A stretch of 64,000 nucleotides of DNA from Glebionis coronaria. Its lineage: Eukaryota > Streptophyta > Magnoliopsida > Asterales > Asteraceae. Where the stretch lies: assembly GCA_025667525.1 (NCBI GenBank), contig CM046878.1:401753275-401817274 (forward strand), read 5' to 3'. The notes below the pieces were generated by a model. The model saw only the letters and a list, made by a program, of their open reading frames with translations, had not been told where the DNA came from and did no database searches. The position numbers and the translations under genes are program-made. Positions 1 to 8,704 of this stretch are shown here, piece by piece (the first letter of the stretch is position 1; every line of letters starts with the position of its first letter).

Positions 1-498
1 TTATGGTATCCAAAGGATAATCCATTGGAGCTTATTGGCTATTCAGACAGTGATTATAGAGGTGACAAGTTTGATAGGAAATCCACAACTGGTGGATGCC
101 AATTTATTGGGAGAAGATTGATATCTTGGCAATGCAAGAAACAAATAGTGGTGGCCAGCTCTACAACTGAAGCAGAATATGTAGCTGCAGCTGCTTATTA
201 TGGACAAGTTCTATGGATACAAAATTAGTTGTTGGATTATGGGTATAATTTTATGCATACCAAGATATTTATAGATAATAATAGTACATTAGGCATTATT
301 AAGAATCCTGTACATCACTCTAAAACAAAACACATAGAAATTAGACATCATTTTATAAGAGATTGTGTTGAAAAATGTTTAATATATCCATATAGGGTAG
401 ACACAGAAGAAAATGTGACTGATCTTTTACCTAAACCTTTTGATGTTGGGAGGTTCCACTACTTGGTAAAAAGTATTGGAATGATCAATCTCACCTAA
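1..498 (+). pseudogene. Copia element K: RNase H end of pol (left-truncated)
   Basis: This is the C-terminal RNase H domain of a Ty1/copia polyprotein, which degrades the RNA strand during reverse transcription. The frame runs from the window edge to the TAA at 496-498. The acidic catalytic residues are visible in DSDY near base 47, TEAEY near base 170 and FIDNNS near base 270, and the typical SKTKHIEIRHHFIRD block follows. One in-frame TAG at 226-228 splits it, probably a former CAG. The rest of pol lies outside the window. The ending (PKPFDVGRFHYLVKSIGMINL) resembles copia elements I remember from Asteraceae. Confidence 0.9.
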
Positions 499-1558
499 AT
501 GTGTTTGTAAAGTCATTGTATAGTTTGTACAAGATGTGTACTATTATTAGTCTTTGTACAAGATTAGGTTTTCCACTTTATTTTTCTAACGCTGACAAAG
601 GTTATTTTAACGCTGATAAGTGTTAAAATGGACGCTGACAACAATATGTTAGTTTTGTGGTTTTTGATCTAATCATGCAGGCAATATGAGCATTGTACAA
701 ATGGATACATAATTGCTTATGGATATTTGGAGCTTACTAGGAATGTGTTCAAGTTTATGGATGATGGTTGGAATGTTTACATTTCTATCTTGACATAAAT
801 TTTTATTGCATATTTTATTTTTAGCAACTTTGTGTATCATAGTTTAAGGGGAGGTTTAGGAAACCTTTAGGATTTTTGGGTATTATTATAATACTCTCAT
901 CACAATTCTAGATTATGTCCACTGGTGAGTACGAGTTAGTTTTTCTAAATCGTGAGGCAGTATAGCATGTAAAGTTGATATACTGTACACGCTGCCAAGA
1001 CTTCTTGGCCTAGAATTGGTTTTGGTCAGTTGGGAGACGTGGGAACGTTTTTATTGGGCTTACCCGGGAAGTTACAAAGGATTTATATGAGATAACTTCA
1101 TTGTTAAGAACTCTGGTTAGCAAGGGACACTTGAGGACAATTATGTCTATCTTGCTTAAGCAAGTGTGCATGATTGGACAGTGCTTGCCACCCTATAGTG
1201 ATTTTCAGTCTATGAGTTATATTCACTAGGGTAAATTACTTTGTTTAGGCCCTTTTTTATTTTTAATTATTTTTATGTTTGGACGCTGACATTTTTCTTT
1301 CTAAACGCTGATAAGACCAATGTTTACGCTGACATGGAAAATTTCCAACACTGACAAGAATATAGCCGTTAGGCGCTGATACTTTGTTTTTGACCGTTGA
1401 CAAACATTGGACTACATAACCATTTTTCTATAACTATATGTAGTTCAGTTACTTGATCAGACAAGGAACTGTTTTTAAAGTTAATTTATTAACTTCATTT
1501 TGTAGGGATATTTTTTCAGAATTAACCTGTTTCAAATTTTCACATTTAGACTTAGCAG
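499..1558 (+). other. 3' non-coding region and probable 3' LTR of copia element K
   Basis: I see no coding potential. A purine run AAGGGGAGG at 846-854 looks like a plus-strand primer tract, so a 3' LTR probably starts near 857, although the terminal TG is not clear. Clusters of CGCTGACA/CGCTGATA motifs lie at about 588-640 and 1283-1400. The same motif family is found in the U3 of the copia LTR at 53521-54025. The right boundary is a junction with the minus-strand gag of element G near 1400-1558, and I could not place it exactly. Confidence 0.5.
1283..1400 (+). repeat. CGCTGACA motif cluster (copia U3-like)
   Basis: About six imperfect copies of CGCTGA(C/T)A, including GACGCTGACA, AACGCTGATA, TACGCTGACA, ACACTGACA, GCGCTGATA and CGTTGACA, are spaced roughly 20-25 bases apart. 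A smaller cluster of three copies lies at 588-640. The reverse complement of the same motif recurs at about 53880-54000 inside a copia LTR. Such arrays in U3 often act as enhancers, but that role is only inferred here. Confidence 0.6.
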
Positions 1559-3021
1559 TTAACAGTTCTGTTTAACAAGGTGAAATTTATCAAGCAGGTT
1601 CTTTCTTTGTTCCTCAACAAAGTGTAAATCAACAATGGAAATAAGCATGTGTATGTTTTTCATGGTGATGTCAACCCATTGTCCTGATCTAGCATCTCCT
1701 TTTCCTACAGTTGGTTCATCCTCAGCTATTGCCATAAATTCCCTGACCATGGTAGTGTCTTCTTCATCTGATGTCAAAGGCTCATCATTCCAATCATAAG
1801 CTTCTGCTACCAACCCTTTCTCTGTCTTTTTATCACCCCATTTCTTCTTAGACAGAGCTTCTAGCTTCAAATTCATTTGTTCCAACTCAACCTTTAGTGC
1901 CTTGTATTTATTTTTGTAATTCTTTTTCTCATTGTCAGAGGAATTGGATTGATGAAATGAGTTATTTTGTTGAGATTTGAACTTGTAAGGTTTGGATGAT
2001 GAAGGATAAGATGGTGAGGATGTTTTTGTGGTTGGACAGTCCTTTTGAAAGTGTCCAAGTTTTCCATAGGCAAAGCAAGTCTCTTTTGATTTGTTAGCTT
2101 GTTTACTAGATGATCCTACTCTCCCTGATCTTTTGAAGTATCTTCTTTGATTAGCTAGTAAAGCTCTTTCATGAAACTCAGCATTAAGGTCTGTCATGAA
2201 CTCTTGGCTGCTACGAGTGTCTTCTTCAGCATCTGTGTCGCTATCATGAGGATTTGAAGTTGATATCAAGGCTTTGGATGTTGCTCCCTGAACTACAAAT
2301 CTTTTAGACTCAGATTTCTATATGGTATCAATCAACCCTTCTTCATAATTATACTTTCCATATAGTTGAGCCAACGTATCATTTTTTATCGAGTTGTTAG
2401 CTCTCTGAGTCTGATTCATGCCCAACCATTTTCTGGGAAGGCTGTTAACAATGGTGGCGTTAACTTCAGCTTGTGAAATAGTGACCTCATTCATGGCAAG
2501 GTCATTGACAAGAATCTCCAGCCTTGTGTATGTATGTTGAACATTTTCACCTTCAAGTGCTTTGAAATCATTAAATTGAATCCTAAGTGCATGAATCTTG
2601 GTTTCTCTACTCTCAGATGGTCCTTCGTGACCGAGGATCAAATCAGTCCACATTTGTTTGGTTGTTGGACATTGAATAACAGATTTCATGATTGGTTTTG
2701 GTAGACAGGATATTATGATGCTTTTGAGACGTTTGTCTTGGTTTGCCAATTTTCTATCAGCTGGTGTCCACTGTTTGAGAGGTTTTGGGAGAGGATTCTC
2801 ATCAGTAAATGTAAGCGTCATGGGAACATATGGTCCATTTTCTAAAATTTCGATAAGAAATGGTTCAAGTCCATCAAGATAGACAAGAAATTGACTTTTC
2901 CAACCGGAAAAGTCATCTTCATCAAATACTGGCACATTCGTGACATGGGATCCACCTCTTGAGTCGAGAAGTTGAGGAAGATCATCTTCATTTTGAGTGG
3001 GAGTTATTCTTGGTGATGATG
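1559..3021 (-). pseudogene. Copia element G gag, main part
   Basis: This is the capsid/nucleocapsid polyprotein of element G. The N-terminal half matches the copia gag pattern (PVFDEDDFSGWKSQF, then QMWTDLILGHEGP and RLEILVNDLAMNEV). The C-terminal half has a zinc-knuckle remnant, CFAYGKLGHFQKDC, in which the second cysteine of CX2CX4HX4C is Tyr, followed by a Lys/Glu-rich probable coiled coil (KKNYKNKYKALKVELEQM). A single in-frame TAG at 2318-2320 interrupts it and the frame ends at 1559. With the first 53 codons at 14998-14926 the protein would be about 511 residues. Virus-like particle assembly is the family role, and this copy looks dead. Confidence 0.88.
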
Positions 3022-3699
3022 GAAGTTGTAAAACCCGCTTTAAAATATACCAAACATCATTAAATGCACGAAAACACCGACAAATTTAAACTTTCAGATT
3101 AATTAATATACGACACGAAACATGAATATTTAATACGAACATTACGTATCTTAATTAATTACTACAAGTATTATGTATATTAATATTATTATTAATACAC
3201 GAGGAGTGGTTACGTATAATGCTTAAGAACGCAACAAGAAATAGAACACGATAAATAAACACGAACACACGATAATAGTTTAACAAGAAAAAAAAACATG
3301 AAAACTATAGGGGGGGGGGTGTTTGTGCGTTGGCTAGAAAGAAAGAAAGGGAGAAACGGGCTTTAGCCCATACCCATTAACTAATCCTAGTTATTAAACA
3401 AAACAACCAGGAGGTTTCATAAAACACTTTTACAGAATATTAATCAAAACCCTAAAAGCTCTCTTGTCTCTCTCTCTTGTCGCGGCACCCTTAAGAACAC
3501 AAGGAAGAATTTGATTTTGATCTTTGTTTGTTATCGTTGTGTGTTCATGTTCATCCTTATTTAATCCACGCATTCGGTATCTCGAATCCTTTTTCTTTGT
3601 TTTTATTTATTATGTAAGATCATTAAAAACCAATCAAGAAACATGTAAAATCAAGGAATTATCAAGATTTAAAATAAAAACAAAGGAGGGGTGTTTGTT

Positions 3700-4100
3700 T
3701 ATCTCGATCGCAACCAACCGAGACCACAAGGGGTCACGGTGGTGTCGCGTGACCAACAGCCGCAACACCTTTGGGGGTCGGCGTTGGATTTAAACCACCA
3801 CCCCCAAAATCCTAGGAAGGCGGTGGTGGTGGTGTGGTTGGTAGCTGCAAGGACCAAGGACCCACAAGGGGAAACTTGGCCTAGTGGTGGGAACCGAGAC
3901 CCATGGTGGGTGCTCGGTTGGTATTATACGTATGCAGGGGGAACCCCAGCTCACGCTGAGGGCTTTTTGGTTCGGGCACATCAACGGGCCGAGAGCTTTG
4001 GCTCTCGGTGAGGTGCTTGTGGCTCGGATGAGTCACGACAACGAGGCCGCAGCCTTCGGGCTGTGGTGCTCGTTTGTCGGGTCTCGTGGTGGGGCTCGGG
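3700..4100 (+). repeat. GC-rich stem-loop island in LTR A
   Basis: This is a GC-rich block inside an otherwise AT-rich LTR and holds several short perfect inverted repeats. CCGAGAGCTTTGGCTCTCGG at 3989-4008 has an 8-bp stem. Bases 4048-4065 form a 7-bp stem closed by C(TTCG)G, the very stable UUCG tetraloop in RNA. GGTCAC pairs with GTGACC around 3732-3755. The equivalent position in the C and D LTRs also holds stacked hairpins, but with different stem sequences. Reading frames across the block have no recognisable product. Confidence 0.75.
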
Positions 4101-4570
4101 AACTTGACTTTTTCAGAAACACGTAAATTAAACTATGTAAAAATAAGTTATGTTATGTTGTAATTAATTAATAGTATTAATTAATTTTGGTTTATTTAAA
4201 TTAAAACTTAGGTTATAATAATTAATTATTTAATTATTCATGAACATAGATTTATTTAATTAATATCTTTTATGATAAAATTTAATAACATAAATTATGT
4301 AATATTATTAATTAATAATAAACTTATAATAACATGACATGACATTATTAATTAATAATAATATGTTAAGCTAAGTATTTATTAATTATTAAACTTTATA
4401 ATATAATTATACATGATATAAAATAAGCATATGATTAATTATGGAAATATATTAATTATGGAATTATATTAATTATGGCAACATGAAAAATATGGAAACA
4501 CTAAATATGGTAACATGCTATTTATGGTAATACATTAAATATGGTAACATGCTATTTATAGAAACATGCT

Positions 4571-6288
4571 TAATACAAGGTTTTTACCAAGTATAAAAAT
4601 ATCGTTGAACCAATCTCTTCGAATTGAAAACTGGTTTAATGTGCGACTCAGTCGTTCTTTGGTGGAACAAAAGTTGTGTCGTTGTAGTATATTAAAAATG
4701 CAAAGACTTAAATGTAAATGGATATTAAAGTAAATGACGTTAAAATTAAAGTGGCGTTAAAATAAAGGGCGTTTAAAATAAATCTAAGTCTATTTAAAAG
4801 AAAGGGTGCAATATTAAAAACATTGAAAAGTAGAATAATTAAATGACGGGAAATTAAAAGTGTGACGAGAATTTAAATGTGACAAAGTATTAAAATGTAG
4901 ACTTAAAAATAAAACAAGACAAAATAAAAAAGTAATACCCAATCGGAATGTATTCCGATCAGACTTCAATCGGAATGTATACAAACCTCCCTATCGGAAT
5001 GTGGATCGGAACCTTAGATCGGAATACCCTGTCACCTATTCAGATCGGAATATCCAAACAAACCCTTTGATCGGAATGAATACTACCTCTTGATCGGAAT
5101 GTGAATAACCAAACCCTGATCGGAATGTAGATTGGAATACCCAATCGGAATGCTGTCACCTTTTCAGATCGGAATACCCAAACTCACCTTGATCGGAATG
5201 TCACTTACTTACCCTGATCGGAATGTCACAACCTCTTGATCGGAATACAACTAAACACCCCCAATCGGAATGTTAAAGCCCTTTTCCGACCAAGCAATGA
5301 AGCTATGATCGGAAAGATAAACCCTTTTCCGACTGAATGGTCGGAATACAGAAGAAAAAGCACAAAATAAGCTAGAAAAATAAGCTACTAATCAAATAAG
5401 CACACAACGAAAATCCTAAGGCAAACCGTATAAGAAAAAGCTACTAAACTGAAATTTAAAGACTTTTATAAGAAAAGAAAAGGTTTACGAAAAACAAACT
5501 TTTATATAAAAATAACTTTTATAAAAAACTTTATAAACTTAAAGATAAACACAATAAGCTATAAAAAATCAATGATCTAAAACAATCAAAGGCATAAAAA
5601 CATAACCTTTAATCAAATAAGCAACACAATAAGCATATAAACATAAAGATCAAGCAAAGAAAGAAAGGTAGAATGAGAGATTTAAACAAGAAAAGTAAAG
5701 GTGCAATAAAGATAAAAGTAACTTACTTGAAAATAAAAGTGCAAGACAAGGTAATTAAAGGTGCAATAAAGTAAATGTGCAAGTAAATAAAGATGGAAGA
5801 ACTAGTGTCACTCTAGCCAACCAAGAAAAAATAGGAGATGGTTAGAGGAAGCTTCCTCCCCTCCTTCCTATCTTCTTAATTGCACCATTAAGTCCTTCCC
5901 TTCTTAATCTTTTGTTAATCTTGGACTTTAATGACTTATGGCTCGGGATTTCTTTAAACTCGTCTTTTAATTCTTCAATAAATAAGACTCGAGTTCTTCG
6001 GCTTTTAGTAAACTTCCGTCTTTTGACTTTTTCTTCGATAAATCTTCAGAATTGGTCTTGGACTTCCGTTCTTTTTGCACTATTGACTTCTTGACTTCGT
6101 CTTTCATCTTTTTCTTCAATAAAAGCCCGTAAATGCCCGTGTTTTCTCCACTTTTCACCTTTTCGTCCTAAATCACAACAAAAACACAAACCACGCATAA
6201 TTCCGACATAAATGACATAAAATACACGTTTTGGTCCGGTTATTATTGTAATTAAGTGGTAAAAAGGATGGGTGTTTACCTCCTATCA
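4571..6288 (-). repeat. Element B 3' LTR
   Basis: The 1718-bp LTR is nearly identical to 11751-13501. On the minus strand it begins TGATAGGAGGTAAACACCC next to the polypurine tract and ends CCTTGTATTA. Relative to the 5' LTR it lacks about 30 bases near 5831, which removes the CTATAAATAGG box. It contains the ATCGGAAT motif array. A 63-codon Lys-rich frame at 5967-6158 recurs in both LTRs simply because they are copies. Confidence 0.92.
4934..5347 (-). repeat. ATCGGAAT motif array in element B 3' LTR
   Basis: About 20 copies of (G/A)ATCGGAAT(G/A), some as TTCCGAT/TTCCGAC inverted copies, are spaced about 20-26 bases apart and separated by non-identical CT-rich or A-rich spacers. The same array lies in the other LTR at 12116-12530. 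The motif is regular but the spacers are not, which suggests repeated binding sites rather than simple tandem duplication. Confidence 0.85.
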
Positions 6289-6303
6289 ATTCCCCTACAC
6301 TTG
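6289..6303 (-). promoter_or_regulatory. Element B polypurine tract
   Basis: The minus-strand sequence AAGTGTAGGGGAAT lies directly before the 3' LTR start (TGATAGG). This is the expected place and composition for the plus-strand DNA primer. Three further near copies lie upstream at 7919-8222. Confidence 0.85.
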
Positions 6304-8704
6304 ACCATTGCAATGTCCTCATGCAATGCATTAGTTACAAAGCACGTTTACATTTTTCATCATAATCAATCCACCTTGGCCTTTATTAAAGAGATAGAAA
6401 ACTATAAACATTCAAAGTAAAGAAAATAAAACATACCTTGGGTTTTGGAAATGTCATGAATAATCATCATCCTCAAGTTTTCGCTTTCTCCAAACCAAGC
6501 TTAAAAACGAGATCATTGTTATTATAAGTTAGTAAACTAACACGAACTCATGTGGGCTAATTATTCACTTAGACTCCCGTATTCCTAGGGGTATCTCTTA
6601 TATTTTATTGTTTGTCTTGAATGATCACGAGGATGCATTTTTGACTTATTTCGATAGTTATTTAGGCCGAAAATAAAGTGAGCGATTTAATCAATAGTTA
6701 GCTAAAGGACAAAATCTTTTAAAACTGCTTCTCGGGACCTCATAAAGTTCATATCTTGGCATAACTCGCTTCGCGATTTGAGACCTTTCTCGGACCGATA
6801 TTTGGCAGCGACTTCATACTTCAAACCTTGAGAGACGTTCATGAAATAATGGTCTTCTCTTCACAATAGGAATTTCTTTACTTGAAATTTTGAGAGATTC
6901 ATACTTGGACCACGACTTCTTCATTTTTTCTCCAATCTTTATTTTGGACTTTGATTTACAACGATCCGCCTCCTTTTATGACTTGGATCTATTAATCCTC
7001 ATACCTTGCTAGGGTCTTTTCGGATACACTTCTCCATGACTTTTTGGGAGTTTTTGCTTTTCGTCGTGTGTCTCGATCCTTCATATTGATTTTCGATAAA
7101 TGATTCTTCACATCACTTGGGATCTTTAGCAACAAAATATAGCCCTCATGCCTTGTTAGGACCTTTTTGGACTCGCCAATCTTCGCATCCCGCTTCAATA
7201 AGTTATGCCTTGGCTATGAACTCTAATCTATACCGAGCAACTTTTAAACGATCTTGGGCTAGAAGCTAAGTAACTTTTCAAATCGTACAAACTTATTTAT
7301 TGCAGATAAATTTATTAACAAGCGATGGGAGAATAGGCTTATAATTAACTCACATAAATTACCGAAAGAATACCAAACTTATAATTGACTCTATCATCTC
7401 TCGTTCTCCACAGTTTAAAATCTCAAGGAATGAGACTCGTGGATGCTTAGCCTATTAAATCAAAGTTTTGGGTTTTCGAGTCGCCTATAGGATCTTGCAA
7501 ACTCTTAGACTTTTTCAAGTTTAGAAATCGCATTTTAAAGTTCCCTTGATAAACGACTCTCTAGGATCAATTATAGGAACTTGCGAAAAGTTCTTGTTCT
7601 TAACCCGTGAGAGTTAAGACTTTCGCGTTTTATAGCTCCCTATATAAAAGCCTAGCAAAACTTGACTTAAACACGTTAAGGATACTAGCTAGAGTAACTT
7701 AGATAAGTAAACTCGGGTTGAGTCAAAAGATTCACAACGTTTGAAAATTAAAACCACTTTATTAAACATTTATTCTAGCAAAGAAAGAAAATAACTATAC
7801 AAAGGGAAAAAATAATAGGCCAAAATAGATCAAAAATTTTGAAATATGTCGAAAAATTGATTTTCCGGTTAAAATGAGGACAAATACAAGGAAAAGGCCA
7901 CTTAACTTCGATAGAAGTCCCCCTACACTTAACATAAACATTGTCCTCAATGTTTAAGCATGTGGGAGTAAACTCCCCTACACTTAGGACATTGTGCACT
8001 TTGTTTAAATCTCGCTAAGGAAAGGACAACCAAAGAGATTCCTATTTTAATATTGAGAAAATATAAAATAGTGAATTGAAAAGAGTTTAGGATAGAACCG
8101 GGAAAAAGGGAACACAGAATCACGGGTCGTCAAGAATCATCAAGAGTGGATCATTGAGCGCTCGAATCCCTGATTAAGAGAGGAGAGGAAATAGCAAACC
8201 AACGGGTCTCCCCTACACTTAGGATAAAGAAAGCTAAAAGATAGATGCATGGGTTGCCTCCCAAGAAGCGCTTGATTTTTGGTAACCGAGTCGTGAGCCT
8301 GACTCGACCTTGATCATCATAGGAAGAAGCATGAAACATATCCACCAGGATCAAAGACATAGTTTTCATCCATCAAAAAGCACAAGCTTAAGGCGAACAA
8401 GGCAAGCCAAAGAAGAGTAGGCAAGGTTCCCTTAAGCAGCGATGGAGCACGGTGGAAGCAAGTATGGTGAGGTGCAAGCATGTCTTCAAAATTTCCAAAG
8501 ATTTTTCCTTTTATTTCATCAGGTGGATACTGAGATGGCTTAAAGATTTCAATACTGGGGTCGAACACCTTTTTCCTTTAAGGGAAAATAGCACTCAGGC
8601 TCAGCAGAGTGTGAAGAAGATCCCCGAAGAAGCACAACCTCGTCCTCAGAAGGAGGACAAAGAGGTGTTAAATCATATGTGTTGCGGATATCAGTGTCGA
8701 CCGG
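6304..8704 (-). other. Non-coding region of element B between Gag-protease and 3' LTR
   Basis: These 2.4 kb sit where pol would be in an autonomous element. No frame longer than about 80 codons is convincing and no reverse transcriptase or integrase motif is visible. The region contains three extra polypurine-tract-like copies at 7919-7930, 7974-7987 and 8209-8222. The rest is AT-rich and I see nothing else in it. Confidence 0.7.
7919..8222 (-). repeat. Three internal TAAGTGTAGGGG motifs
   Basis: On the minus strand TAAGTGTAGGGG occurs three times (about 7919-7930, 7974-7987 and 8209-8222). Two copies are preceded by GGACAATG or CACAATG-like sequence, as is the true tract at 6289-6303. They resemble extra plus-strand priming sites or a repeated regulatory motif. 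Confidence 0.75.

Noticed and set aside
3524..4126. Frames of 80-106 codons in solo LTR A
   Set aside because: LTR-internal, overlapping on both strands, no homology visible.
4934..5347. CRISPR-like regularly spaced repeats
   Set aside because: The repeat is only 8-10 bases with variable spacers, inside a plant LTR and present in both LTRs. No cas genes. Treated as a motif array.
5967..6158. 63-codon Lys-rich frame conserved at 13179-13370
   Set aside because: It is conserved only because both LTRs of element B derive from one template. No start context or homology.
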